From assembly GCF_023073915.1 (NCBI RefSeq), contig NZ_JADPKK010000023.1, positions 248,001 to 312,000 of the forward strand: 64,000 bases of DNA. Reading direction: 5' to 3'. Shown one piece after another: positions 1 to 8,904 of the stretch (its first letter is position 1; each line of letters begins with the position of its first letter). The position numbers were made by a program, and so were the translations under genes. The stretch comes from Bradyrhizobium sp. 149. Lineage in GTDB: Bacteria; Pseudomonadota; Alphaproteobacteria; Rhizobiales; Xanthobacteraceae. Under the pieces are notes generated by a model, which was not told the origin of the DNA, did not search any database, and was given only the letters and a program-made list of their open reading frames with translations.

Positions 1-878
1 CGGCGGAAGATTTCGCCAGGCTGGAGGCAGATGCGCTCGGCGAAATCAGGAAGACCTTTGCCAGCCTGTCGAAGCTGGGGCTACTGACCGAGGCGGATGT
101 CGATCCGCTGATCGCACGGGTCTCCGTGGTGCCGGCCGCCCAGAGCAATGCGGCACTGTCCGATGCGGGAATTGTTTTCGAAGGGGTCCCCGAGGTCGTC
201 GAACTCAAGCGCGAGGTGCTCGGGGCCGCCTCAAGACAGGTCGGCCCCGATACGATCATCGCATCGACGACATCGACCATTCTCGTCGACGATCTCTCAG
301 GCGCGATCGTGAATCCTCGCCGCTTCCTCAATGTGCACTGGCTCAATCCGGCCTATCTGATCCCCCTGGTCGAGGTTTCGCCCGGCCAGGCCACCGATCC
401 CGCCATCGTCGACGAGGTCAAGGCGCTACTCGAAGGCATCGGCAAGGTGCCGGTGGTCTGCGCGGCGACGCCCGGCTTCATCGTTCCGCGCATCCAGGCG
501 CTGGCCATGAACGAGGCCGCACGCATGGTCGAGGAAGGCGTCGCCAGCGCCGAGGAGATCGACAAGGCGATCCGCTACGGCTTCGGCTTCCGCTACGCCG
601 TGCTTGGGCTGCTCGAATTCATCGACTGGGGAGGCGGCGACATCCTCTATTACGCCAGCCGTTATCTCGAAGGCGCACTCGGCAGCGACCGCTATCGCGC
701 GCCGGAGGTCATTTCACGGAACATGCAGGAGGGCCGGATTGGCCTGCGCACAGGCGCAGGCTTTCTCGACTATTCAGGCATGGACGTCGACGCTTATCGG
801 ACAAAACGGCTTCAGGCCATGGTCGACCTGCTCCGGCATTTCGAGCTGGCGCGGCCACCGGTGCTCGATCGCGATTAG
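1..878 (+). CDS. 3-hydroxyacyl-CoA dehydrogenase, 5'-truncated by window edge
   Basis: The reading frame is open from the first bases of the window, so the gene starts upstream and the N-terminal Rossmann glycine motif is not visible. What remains matches the 3-hydroxybutyryl/3-hydroxyacyl-CoA dehydrogenase family: a sheet-helix core, a VHWLNPA segment at the place of the usual HFFNP catalytic-histidine motif, a TPGF turn, and a C-terminal dimerisation domain with GLRTGAGFLDY. The family oxidises 3-hydroxyacyl-CoA (or carnitine-like 3-hydroxy acids) with NAD. It converges on, and overlaps by 4 bp, the dioxygenase gene that follows. The neighbouring CoA-transferase and catabolic enzymes suggest a role in the same degradation route; the substrate is not readable. 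Confidence 0.85.
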   Translation, partial: AEDFARLEADALGEIRKTFASLSKLGLLTEADVDPLIARVSVVPAAQSNAALSDAGIVFEGVPEVVELKREVLGAASRQVGPDTIIASTTSTILVDDLSGAIVNPRRFLNVHWLNPAYLIPLVEVSPGQATDPAIVDEVKALLEGIGKVPVVCAATPGFIVPRIQALAMNEAARMVEEGVASAEEIDKAIRYGFGFRYAVLGLLEFIDWGGGDILYYASRYLEGALGSDRYRAPEVISRNMQEGRIGLRTGAGFLDYSGMDVDAYRTKRLQAMVDLLRHFELARPPVLDRD

Positions 879-1921
879 CCGAAGACGTCCTGCAGAACGC
901 CTTCACGCACCACCGCGACGCCGTCGAGCTCGATCGTCGTCCCCATCATCGGCAGATCGAAATGGCCCGCCGTGTAACGGCCGGCGAATTCGTTGGCACC
1001 GGTCGAGAACAGGAAATTGCCGGAGACGGCGCGGATTTCCGTGCCGTTGGTGTCGCGCTGGTCATACATCGACAGCGCCTCGTAGCGCGCGCCCGGATTC
1101 ATGCCGAAGCCGACATGGGATACTGCATAGGCTTCCCGATCGCCCCAGGCGGCAAGATAGGCGCGCATCATCGCGGCATCCGTGCCCTCGCCTTCCAGCT
1201 CGACCACGTAATCGTCCTTCAGTGTCATCTTCACCGGAGATGTCAGGTAACGCTTGAAGGTCAGGTTGATGTCGCCGGGCGCCATCACCAGCGTGCCATT
1301 GATCGTGCCGCTCTTGGGGAAGCTGACGACGATGCCCCCAGGCCAATGCGCCAGCGTACCGGGCTTGTCGGTCCATCCCCACACGCCGACCGTGGACGCT
1401 CCGATCATGTCGACGTCGAGCGCCGTGCCGGCTTTTGAAGTCACCCGCATCCGCTTGGTCCCGCGGAGCATCTTTGCCGCCGCACGGACGCGCTTTTCGA
1501 GCGCGGAATCCGGCACCATCCGCTCCAGCGCCTCGGGATGCTCGTTGGAGATCACCAGGATGCGCGCGCCGGCTTTCAGGATCTCCGGCGTTTCCACGGC
1601 ATGCATCAGGCCCTCGATGGTGCAATCCACCACAAAGCCGGCCTGTTGAAGCGCGGTGATGACCGGGCCAAGCCGCTGGATCGCCTCGCTTGCGCCGGTT
1701 GAGCGAACCGGAACGATATTCCGGTTACGCGGGGTCGGCATAACCACGTGAAACGGCCGCGCGCCCATCCGTAGCAGCGCGAGCTCGGCCAGATGAACAT
1801 TCAACGCACGCGACTGGGTTTCCGAGAGGATCGCCGCGGTATCGCCGGCCTTGACGGCGCATCGCTCAAAAATCTCGCAAAACGCGTCGATCCATTTTGC
1901 CTCGATGCGATCAGCCAGCAT
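875..1921 (-). CDS. NicX-like 2,5-dihydroxypyridine 5,6-dioxygenase family protein
   Basis: The 348-residue protein aligns along its whole length, from memory, with NicX of nicotinate degradation, an Fe(II) ring-cleaving dioxygenase on the M29 aminopeptidase-like fold. The three metal ligands reported for NicX appear kept: His269 in SHVGFG, and His320 and Asp322 in GHFDLP. A GNFLFSTGAN segment is also NicX-like. It is the last gene of the leftward run of importer genes, 37 bp after the second permease. NicD, NicF and NicE, which process the product in nicotinate degradation, are not in the window, so the substrate may be another hydroxylated heteroaromatic or aromatic acid. Family is confident; exact reaction is inference. 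Confidence 0.72.
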   Translation of the reverse strand: MLADRIEAKWIDAFCEIFERCAVKAGDTAAILSETQSRALNVHLAELALLRMGARPFHVVMPTPRNRNIVPVRSTGASEAIQRLGPVITALQQAGFVVDCTIEGLMHAVETPEILKAGARILVISNEHPEALERMVPDSALEKRVRAAAKMLRGTKRMRVTSKAGTALDVDMIGASTVGVWGWTDKPGTLAHWPGGIVVSFPKSGTINGTLVMAPGDINLTFKRYLTSPVKMTLKDDYVVELEGEGTDAAMMRAYLAAWGDREAYAVSHVGFGMNPGARYEALSMYDQRDTNGTEIRAVSGNFLFSTGANEFAGRYTAGHFDLPMMGTTIELDGVAVVREGVLQDVFG

Positions 1922-1958
1922 GGTCTACTCCCGGTCTTCTGGTTTCTTCTGCGTCAGT

Positions 1959-2726
1959 TCACGCTTCGGGAAAACCCCGCAGCAGGTAGGAGCGCACGGC
2001 CCCCAGCAGGACATTCAGGATCAAGCCCAGCAGCGAGATCGTGATCAGCGGCACGAACATATCGACGGCCTGAAAGGTCCGGGCCGCCGTGACGAGGACA
2101 TGTCCGAGCCCGTCGGTCGAGGTGATCATCTCGGCCAGAAACACCACGATGCAGGAAATGACAAGGCCGATCCGGCAACCCGTCAGGATCGAGGGCATCG
2201 CCGCCGGCAGCACCACCTTGAACAGTATCTCGTAGCGCGGCGTTCCCGCCGCCATGGCCGACCAGATCAGCTTCTGCTCCACCGTTGAAGCGCCGTAATA
2301 AGTAGAGAGCAAAATGGGAAAGAGCGCATCCGCCGCGACCAGCGTGATCTTCGATCCGTGACCGAAGCCGAGCAGCAGCAGCAATGCCGGATAGAGCGCG
2401 ACCTTGGGCAAGGGCGCGAGCACGCGCACGATCGGCCGAACCACGGCGTTGATACCCGGACTGGCGGCAGCGGCGATGCCGATGCTGACACCGAGCACGA
2501 CCGCAATCGCGAAGCCGGCAAACAGCCGGATCAGGGTCGCCGCGATCTCCTGCTGAAACGTCCAGGTCATGAGCTGCTGCAGCAACCTGCTGAAGACGTA
2601 TCCCGGCGGCGGCAGCAGGACCGCAGGCGCAAAACCAAATGAGACGAGGCTCTGCCACAGCGCGATCACCAGCACGATTGGCGCGAGCCCGAGCATGATG
2701 CTTGTGGAGCGAAGCTGCGATGTCAT
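1959..2726 (-). CDS. ABC transporter permease (TauC/SsuC type)
   Basis: The 255-residue integral membrane protein of the binding-protein-dependent permease family has about six hydrophobic segments. The EAA-loop region is visible around AAGTPRYEILFKVVLPAAMP, with the conserved Gly and Pro pattern that contacts the ATPase. The start is set at 2726 because this ATG overlaps the stop of the upstream permease (ATGA, 2723-2726), which indicates translational coupling. A longer upstream reading in this frame is only the shadow of the previous gene. With the second permease, the ATPase and the NMT1-like binding protein it makes a complete TauABC-type importer for a small organic acid, sulfonate or pyrimidine-like solute. 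Confidence 0.88.
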   Translation of the reverse strand: MTSQLRSTSIMLGLAPIVLVIALWQSLVSFGFAPAVLLPPPGYVFSRLLQQLMTWTFQQEIAATLIRLFAGFAIAVVLGVSIGIAAAASPGINAVVRPIVRVLAPLPKVALYPALLLLLGFGHGSKITLVAADALFPILLSTYYGASTVEQKLIWSAMAAGTPRYEILFKVVLPAAMPSILTGCRIGLVISCIVVFLAEMITSTDGLGHVLVTAARTFQAVDMFVPLITISLLGLILNVLLGAVRSYLLRGFPEA

Positions 2727-3508
2727 GAGAAGCTCAGCGGCATGTCGAACTGAGGCTCGGACCAGCGCACCAGCCTTGCGCGGACCCGCTCGAAGATCGC
2801 ATCGAGGCAAATTCCCATCGCCCCCACGATGATGATCATCGCAAAGACGGTGTCGTATTGGCCCATATCGAGCGCGTTGAACAAAATATTGCCGGCGCCG
2901 GACTGACGGGCGATCATCTCGCTGGTAATCATCGTGATCAGCGCCAATACGAGTCCAGTCCGGCATCCGGTCAGAATTTCCGGAAGCGCCGCCGGCAGTA
3001 CGATCCGGACCAGCCGTTGCCCAGGCGAAAGCCCCATCGCGGCGCCCGACCACAGCATCTTCTCCTCCACCGCCTTGGCGCCCTCGAAGCTGTGATAGAT
3101 CACGGGCAGGCTGACGCCGAGGAAGATCACCAGCGTCTTCGTGATGTCGCCGACGCCCAGCCACAGCATGATGATCGGCATCAAGGCCGCCTTCGGCACC
3201 GGGTAGATCACCATCAGGAGCGGATTAAAGAAGGCCGCGACGGCCCGGCTGCGGCCCATCAACAGGCCGAGCGGAATCGAAACCAGCACGGCGACGCCGA
3301 ACCCGAGCGCCATGCGGCGGAGCGAGGCCAGGATGTTGATCAGCGACTCCTTGTCGCCGAGGATATCCGGAATCGCCCGGATCGCCTCGATCGCCGTGGG
3401 GAAGCTGTCGTTCTTCAGAACGAGCGACGCGACCTGCCATACCGCCAGCAGCCCGATGCAGGCGAACACCGGGGCAGCGCGTCTGGCCAGGGCCGCCGGC
3501 GCCGTCAT
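2723..3508 (-). CDS. ABC transporter permease (TauC/SsuC type), second subunit
   Basis: The 261-residue hydrophobic protein is homologous to its downstream neighbour. The EAA loop is at GAAMGLSPGQRLVRIVLPAA, followed by LTGCRTGLVLAL. Two distinct permeases in one operon suggest a heterodimeric channel, unlike the single TauC of the taurine system. It overlaps the ATPase gene by 4 bp on one side and the other permease by 4 bp on the other, so the three are tightly coupled. The protein sits in the inner membrane. The substrate cannot be read from the permease itself. Confidence 0.88.
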   Translation of the reverse strand: MTAPAALARRAAPVFACIGLLAVWQVASLVLKNDSFPTAIEAIRAIPDILGDKESLINILASLRRMALGFGVAVLVSIPLGLLMGRSRAVAAFFNPLLMVIYPVPKAALMPIIMLWLGVGDITKTLVIFLGVSLPVIYHSFEGAKAVEEKMLWSGAAMGLSPGQRLVRIVLPAALPEILTGCRTGLVLALITMITSEMIARQSGAGNILFNALDMGQYDTVFAMIIIVGAMGICLDAIFERVRARLVRWSEPQFDMPLSFS

Positions 3509-4350
3509 AATAGCGCCCCTGTCTCGTCGACCTCGTCGAACATCCGCTCGATATCGACGACGTATTTTTGATAGCGCGGATCGAGCAGCAGCTCGCTGCG
3601 TCGGCGGGGCCGCGGCAGATCGATGTCGATGACCTCGCGGATGCGGCCGGGAGATTTCGACATCATCACGACCTTGTCCGACAGAAAAACGGCTTCGTCG
3701 ACCGAATGAGTGACGAACAGCACCGTCTTGCGATCACGCTCCCAGATATTCAACAGATCGTTCTGCAGGCGCGTCCGGGTGTGAGCATCGAGCGCGCCGA
3801 ACGGCTCATCCATCAACAGAACCTCAGGATGGTAGGCCAGCGTCCGAGCCAGCGCTACGCGTTGCTTCATGCCGCCGGACAGCTCCTTGGGATAGAAGTT
3901 CTCATAGCCCTTGAGCCCGACCATTTCGATCAGGGCCCGGCTCTGTGCTTCCGCCTCGGTGGTGCGCACGCCCTGCTGACGCGGGCCATACATCACGTTG
4001 CCCAGCACGGTCTTCCACGGAAACAACGCGAATTCCTGGAATACCGGACCGCGGTCCGGCCCTGGTCCCGTGATCGTCCGTCCCTTGATCTTTGCTGAGC
4101 CGCTGGTCGGGTTGACGAAGCCGCCGACGACGTAAAGCAGCGTCGACTTGCCACAGCCGGACGGACCAAGGATGGAGACGAAGGCTCCCTCCTCGATCGT
4201 CAGCGAGATATCCGATAGCGCCACATGATCCTTGCGCGCCGAGGTCTGAAATACCTGCGAGACGCGCTCGATCTCGATGATTGCAGAAGCCGGCTTTTTC
4301 GGCATCACCGGTTTCACCCATTCGCTCGATCTTGAAGGCACTACCTTCAT
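3505..4350 (-). CDS. ABC transporter ATP-binding protein (TauB/SsuB type)
   Basis: The 281-residue ATPase shows a Walker A motif GPSGCGKST, a Q-loop FQEFALFPW, the ABC signature LSGGMKQR and Walker B LLMDEPFGALD followed by the H-loop TH. It belongs to the nitrate/sulfonate/taurine group. It powers the two permeases encoded just downstream. The start at 4350 lacks a strong Shine-Dalgarno sequence; an internal ATG at 4305 (MPKKPA) is an alternative that keeps the whole ATPase domain. About 120 bp separate it from the dehydratase gene, so a second promoter there is possible. Confidence 0.9.
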   Translation of the reverse strand: MKVVPSRSSEWVKPVMPKKPASAIIEIERVSQVFQTSARKDHVALSDISLTIEEGAFVSILGPSGCGKSTLLYVVGGFVNPTSGSAKIKGRTITGPGPDRGPVFQEFALFPWKTVLGNVMYGPRQQGVRTTEAEAQSRALIEMVGLKGYENFYPKELSGGMKQRVALARTLAYHPEVLLMDEPFGALDAHTRTRLQNDLLNIWERDRKTVLFVTHSVDEAVFLSDKVVMMSKSPGRIREVIDIDLPRPRRRSELLLDPRYQKYVVDIERMFDEVDETGALL

Positions 4351-4473
4351 CCCGTCTCACTTCATTTCGCGCGCGAACCCCGCGCAACAGACTAGCTGAA
4401 TGTCCTCCATCAGCGGCACTAGCTTAGCAAGAAACCTGCCAGATCATTGGCTGTTTTCGGCAGGTTCGCCGCG

Positions 4474-6168
4474 TCATCCGAACCAGGGCCATTCTGCGGG
4501 CCCCTCATGTGTGACGGCCCCGCCCGGTGCCTGGCCAACCAACCGCGCATATTTCGCCAGCGCGCCGGCACGATGACGAGGCGGACGCGGCTTCCAATCG
4601 TGTCGGCGAGCGGCGAGTTCCTGCTCGTCGACCAGCATATCCATTCGCCGGTTTGCGGCATCAATCCGGATCCTGTCGCCATCGCGAACCAGCGCCAGCG
4701 GACCGCCGACGAAGGCCTCGGGAGACACATAGCCAATGCACATTCCGCGGGTGGCGCCGGAGAACCGTCCATCCGTGATCAGGGCCACTTTCTCGCCCAT
4801 GCCCTGTCCGTAGATCAGCGCTGTGACACCGAGCATCTCGCGCATGCCGGGGCCGCCCACCGGCCCCTCGTTGCGGATCACAAGCACCTCGCCCGCGTGA
4901 TAGGTGCGATCACGAACAGCCGCGACGCAGGCTTCCTCGTCTTCGAAAACGCGCGCCACGCCTTCAAAGAACTGGCTCTTCAGGCCCGCGACCTTGATGA
5001 CCGCGCCATCAGGACAGAGGTTTCCCTTCAGCACCGCGACGCCGCCATCGGGCATGATCGGTGCGCGGGCCGCGTAAACGACCTCTCCATCAGGCGCGTT
5101 GGCGTCGCCATATTCTTCGGCAAGTGTACGGCCCGTGATGGATAAGCTGGTGCCATCAATATGCCCGCTCTGGATCAGCTCCCGGATCACCACGGCGGCG
5201 CCGCCGATGTCGTAAACATCCTTGGCCGTATATTTCCCTCCAGGCCGCAAGTTCCCGATCAGCGGCGTTCTGGCAAAAACCTCGCCGACATCATCGATCG
5301 TGAATGCGATGCCAGCCTCGTTCGCGATCGCCGGCAGATGCAGCGCGGCATTGGTCGAACCGCCCGTTGCGGCTACGATTGCCGCGCCGTTTTCCAGAGA
5401 TTTCCGCGTCACGACGTCGCGCGGCAGCGGCCCGCGGCGCTCCAGCATCTCCATGATGAGGCGCCCGGCCCGCCTGGATATCTGCGCACGCTCGGCATAG
5501 ACCCCTGGCACCGTGGACACGTTGGGAATGGTGAGGCCCATCGCCTCCGACACCATCCCCATGGTGTTGGCGGTGAACTGGCCGGCGCACGCGCCGATGG
5601 TGGGCAGGCAGGCTCGCTCGATCCGCTCGAGCGTGGCGCCGTCGATCTCTCCGGTCATGAAGCTGCCGACCGCCTCATAGGAATCGAGCACGGTCAGGGT
5701 CCGCCCGTCCACGCGGCCCGGCAGCGAGCTGCCGCCGTAAATGAAAATCGACGGCACGTTGCAGCGGACCATGCCCATCATCACGCCGGGAAGCGTCTTG
5801 TCGCATCCGCCATATCCGATCAGTGCATCGTAGGCGAGACCATGGACGACGGCTTCGATCGAATCGGCAATCAGCTCACGCGAAAACAGGGAGAACTTCA
5901 TCCCCTCGTGATTCATGCTGATACCGTCGGAAACCGACACGGTCGAAAACTCGCGCGGCGTGCCGCCGGCCTCCTCGATTCCGGTCTTGGCCGCCGCGAC
6001 CTGAAAGTCGTGAGTCATGTTGCAGGGCGTCTGTTCGCCCTTCATGCTGACGACGCCGACCATCGGCTTGGCAATCGCAGCGTCGTCGAGCCCCATGGCG
6101 CGCATGAACGCGCGATGCGGAGCCCGGTCGAGGCCGTCCGTCGTGATCCGAGATCGCAACTTCTTCAT
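4474..6168 (-). CDS. IlvD/Edd family dehydratase (dihydroxy-acid dehydratase-like)
   Basis: The protein has 564 residues from ATG 6168; a TTG at 6189 would add seven residues. Cysteine motifs of Fe-S dehydratases are present: PCNMTH, GGCDKTLPG and GACAGQFTANTM. The C-terminal domain carries GRFSGATRG. DHAD removes water from 2,3-dihydroxy acids in branched-chain synthesis, but many relatives act on sugar acids. Because this copy sits inside a catabolic importer operon, a role on a hydroxy-acid intermediate is more likely than housekeeping valine/isoleucine synthesis; that is inference. It lies 69 bp downstream of the binding-protein gene in the same direction. Confidence 0.85.
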   Translation of the reverse strand: MKKLRSRITTDGLDRAPHRAFMRAMGLDDAAIAKPMVGVVSMKGEQTPCNMTHDFQVAAAKTGIEEAGGTPREFSTVSVSDGISMNHEGMKFSLFSRELIADSIEAVVHGLAYDALIGYGGCDKTLPGVMMGMVRCNVPSIFIYGGSSLPGRVDGRTLTVLDSYEAVGSFMTGEIDGATLERIERACLPTIGACAGQFTANTMGMVSEAMGLTIPNVSTVPGVYAERAQISRRAGRLIMEMLERRGPLPRDVVTRKSLENGAAIVAATGGSTNAALHLPAIANEAGIAFTIDDVGEVFARTPLIGNLRPGGKYTAKDVYDIGGAAVVIRELIQSGHIDGTSLSITGRTLAEEYGDANAPDGEVVYAARAPIMPDGGVAVLKGNLCPDGAVIKVAGLKSQFFEGVARVFEDEEACVAAVRDRTYHAGEVLVIRNEGPVGGPGMREMLGVTALIYGQGMGEKVALITDGRFSGATRGMCIGYVSPEAFVGGPLALVRDGDRIRIDAANRRMDMLVDEQELAARRHDWKPRPPRHRAGALAKYARLVGQAPGGAVTHEGPAEWPWFG

Positions 6169-6237
6169 ACGTGCATCTTCTTCATGCAACGTCCCTGGAC
6201 GCCGCGACCTCCTCGCCCGGATCAGTCGCCCGATCGC

Positions 6238-7224
6238 CTATTGCAGCGGAGCGACAATCGTCGAATGCTTGAATTGCGCGACATCCAACGTTGGCAGCAT
6301 TCCTGTCTCCGCGTAGATGTCCAGCATCTTCTGGATCGCGGGGAAATTCGGGGCCGCACCCGGATCGCGGCCGAAGTCGTTGTCCTTGAGCAGATAGGTC
6401 TCGAGAACCGGAATAGGTGCCTTCAGGACTTCGTTGACGACCTTCAACGTCTCTTCGCGGTTGGCCAGCGCTTTCTTCATGCCAGAGGTGATGTCACGCA
6501 CATAAGCGGTCACCAACTCCGGGTTCTTGTCGACGAAATCGGCACGGCAGGCTTCCAGGATGTGCACGATGTTCGGCATCGCCTGCGACAGCGAGAACAG
6601 TTTGCGGGTGCCTCCCTTTGCCTCCGCGCGCGCGGCAAACGGCTGGTTCATGTTGACGGCATCGACGCGGCCCTGCCGCAACGCATCCTCGGAGACGGCA
6701 AAGCCGACCTCGACCAGCTTGATGTCCTTGGCCGGATCGATGCCATTCTGCTTGAGGAGCAGATTGAACGGGCCTTGCGTGCCGCCGCCGATCACGGAGA
6801 TTCCGACCGTCTTGCCCTTGAGATCGGCAATCGTCTTGATCGGGGAGTCCTCCATGACAGCCCAGTAAACCGAGAAACCGCGGGGCTTCTCGAAGACATG
6901 CTGCGCCACGATGTAGGCCTTGAGGTTGCCGCCCACCACGCCGTTGGCGAGCGACAGCGGCGCCTGCGTCGCGCAATCCAGCGCGCCGGCCGCCAATGCC
7001 TGTGTCATCGGAGCGGTGCCCTGAAACTGGGTCCATTCGACGTTGTAGGTCTTGCCGAGATTGGGAAACTCAGCCGGGCGGCGCATCATCCAATATTTGG
7101 ATTCCTCTGCCGGAATCGTCCAGCCGACCCGAATCGTCTGCTGCGCCAACGATGAGCCTGCGCTCGCGCTCACGGCCGCTGCCGCCCCCAAAGCCAGGAT
7201 CCACTTCGAAACGGTTCGCATCAT
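6238..7224 (-). CDS. ABC transporter substrate-binding protein, NMT1/TauA type
   Basis: This is a periplasmic binding protein of about 328 residues. The start was placed at 7224 (Met-Met-Arg-Thr) because a GGAG lies at 7230-7233 on the coding strand, five bases before it, and a Sec signal peptide follows at once (hydrophobic run then SLAQQ). Upstream in-frame sequence looks non-coding. The mature part has the NMT1 pattern: VGWTIPAEESKYW, FQGTAPMTQALAAG, and a hinge VGISVIGGGTQGPFN. The family binds taurine, sulfonates, thiamine precursors, phthalate or other small acids. It heads the leftward operon binding protein, dehydratase, ATPase, permease, permease, dioxygenase. Confidence 0.87.
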   Translation of the reverse strand: MMRTVSKWILALGAAAAVSASAGSSLAQQTIRVGWTIPAEESKYWMMRRPAEFPNLGKTYNVEWTQFQGTAPMTQALAAGALDCATQAPLSLANGVVGGNLKAYIVAQHVFEKPRGFSVYWAVMEDSPIKTIADLKGKTVGISVIGGGTQGPFNLLLKQNGIDPAKDIKLVEVGFAVSEDALRQGRVDAVNMNQPFAARAEAKGGTRKLFSLSQAMPNIVHILEACRADFVDKNPELVTAYVRDITSGMKKALANREETLKVVNEVLKAPIPVLETYLLKDNDFGRDPGAAPNFPAIQKMLDIYAETGMLPTLDVAQFKHSTIVAPLQ

Positions 7225-7397
7225 GCCCACTCCGCTGCCCAGGCGCCGGCCGGCGCCATCCAATCCGGCCGCGGCAAATGTTTCATGGTTCAAACAATCA
7301 AGCAAGCCATGCGGGCCGGGCGGTTTCGTCGTGGGATCGGCCATGTATGGTAGTGCAGCGTCGCGTGGCATCGCGGAGCGACAGATGGAGGCAACCT

Positions 7398-8324
7398 ATG
7401 GCTGAAGCGAGCAAGACAAACCCGCAAGGCGTCGAGCGGCTCGGCTATCTCGGCCTTGGACTGATGGGGACACCCATGACCCGGCGCCTGCTCGCGTCCG
7501 GCTACCAGGTCGCCGTCTGGAACCGTTCGGAAGGGAAGATGGCTGCGCTCGTCGAGGCCGGTGCCAGACGCGCAGCCACACCCCGCGACTTGATGGCGAG
7601 CTCGGACATCGTCTTCATGTGCGTGACGGATGCGGCCGCCGTGGAAGAGGTGATCTTCGGGCCCGCGGGCATCTCAACAGCGCCCGGCGCGGGTAAGCTC
7701 GTGGTCGACTTCTCGTCGATCCATCCTGACGCCGCACGGGACCTTGCAACGCGATTGTTTGCTGCGAACGGCGCGGGCTGGATCGATGCGCCGGTGTCGG
7801 GTGGCACCAAGGGCGCCGAGGAAGGCACGCTTGCCATCATGGCCGGCGGAAAGGCCAGCGACGTCGAGCGGGTCCGCCCCTACGTGCTCGCCATGGCACG
7901 CAGGTTCACCCACATGGGCCCGACCGGCGCCGGCCAGACCACCAAGCTATGCAATCAGGTGATCGTCGGATGCGCGATGGCTGTTCTTGCGGAAGCAACG
8001 CGCCTTGCCGTGAACGCCGGAATCGACGCCAACCGGTTGCCCGAAGCACTCGCCGGCGGCTTCGCGGATTCCATTCCGCTTCAGCTGTTTGTGCCGCGGA
8101 TGGTCCAAGGCATTCACTCACCGCCGCTCGGTCACATCGCGACGATGCTCAAGGACCTCGATACGGTCGCCGATGTCGCGCGGACGACGTCGACGCCGGT
8201 GCCCATGGCCTCGCTCGCAGGACAACTTTTCCGGCTCGCCAAAGCCGCCCGAGGCGCGGACGCGGATGCGCTCGAAATCTACAAGCTTTCGGCCGGGAAC
8301 GCTGAACCGTCGAGCGCGAGCTGA
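7398..8324 (+). CDS. 3-hydroxyisobutyrate dehydrogenase-like oxidoreductase
   Basis: This is a 308-residue NAD(P)-dependent beta-hydroxyacid dehydrogenase. The N-terminal Rossmann motif is GLGLMGTPM, the substrate-site motif is DAPVSGGTKGAEEGTL, and the catalytic lysine lies in GAGQTTKLCNQ. The ATG at 7398 has GGAG at 7387-7390, and longer readings upstream are not supported. It is transcribed away from the ABC operon, sharing the 7225-7397 intergenic region as a divergent promoter area, and it converges on the flavin reductase gene. Family members reduce or oxidise hydroxyisobutyrate, tartronate semialdehyde or glyoxylate; here it probably handles a downstream acid of the same pathway. Confidence 0.87.
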   Translation: MAEASKTNPQGVERLGYLGLGLMGTPMTRRLLASGYQVAVWNRSEGKMAALVEAGARRAATPRDLMASSDIVFMCVTDAAAVEEVIFGPAGISTAPGAGKLVVDFSSIHPDAARDLATRLFAANGAGWIDAPVSGGTKGAEEGTLAIMAGGKASDVERVRPYVLAMARRFTHMGPTGAGQTTKLCNQVIVGCAMAVLAEATRLAVNAGIDANRLPEALAGGFADSIPLQLFVPRMVQGIHSPPLGHIATMLKDLDTVADVARTTSTPVPMASLAGQLFRLAKAARGADADALEIYKLSAGNAEPSSAS

Positions 8325-8349
8325 AGCAGGCCTAGAGTGACTGCTTGCG

Positions 8350-8895
8350 CTAGCCGTCGGCAAGAAATCGGCCAAACGCGCCCCGCGCGAAGAGCAGCGG
8401 CTCCCTGGCATTGTAAGTATAGGCCTCGACGGCACCGAGAAAGATCACGTGGTCGCCGCCGTAATAGCGATTGACCGAGCGGCATTGAAAATTGGCGACG
8501 CTCTCGGCGAGCACCGGCGCGTTGCCGAGACCCGGCGTCCAGTCCACGCCCGTGAACTTGTCATCCGACGACTTGGCGAATTTGTTCGCAAGCGCCTGTT
8601 GCGAGGCGCCAAGCACATTGACGGTGAAATGGCTGGCGTTCTGGAAGATGGTCAAACTGGAGGAATAGACGACGAGGCTCCAAAGGACCAGCGGAGGATT
8701 CAGCGACACTGAGGCGAATGAATTGCACGTCAGGCCATAAGGCCTGCCGTCGGGAGCCGCGGCTGTGATGATCGTCACGCCGGTGGCGTAGGTGCCAAGC
8801 GCACTGCGAAAATCACGGGGATCGATCGGCGAGCTGTCGCTCGCGAGTTCGTTGGCCGGATCGGGAATGCCCGGCTGTTTCGGCAGATCATTCAT
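8350..8895 (-). CDS. Flavin reductase component of a two-component monooxygenase
   Basis: The 181-residue protein belongs to the FMN-binding split-barrel flavin reductase family (HpaC/HsaB-like). Visible marks are the N-terminal FRSALGTYATGVTIIT, the flavin-contact segment GLTCNSFASVSLNPPLV and the late GDHVIFLGAVE. It reduces FMN or FAD with NAD(P)H and passes the reduced flavin to an oxygenase. The oxygenase candidate is the gene directly upstream in the same operon, 9 bp away. This pairing is typical of hydroxylation of aromatic acids, phenols or heterocycles. Confidence 0.87.
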   Translation of the reverse strand: MNDLPKQPGIPDPANELASDSSPIDPRDFRSALGTYATGVTIITAAAPDGRPYGLTCNSFASVSLNPPLVLWSLVVYSSSLTIFQNASHFTVNVLGASQQALANKFAKSSDDKFTGVDWTPGLGNAPVLAESVANFQCRSVNRYYGGDHVIFLGAVEAYTYNAREPLLFARGAFGRFLADG

Positions 8896-8904
8896 CGGCC
8901 GGCC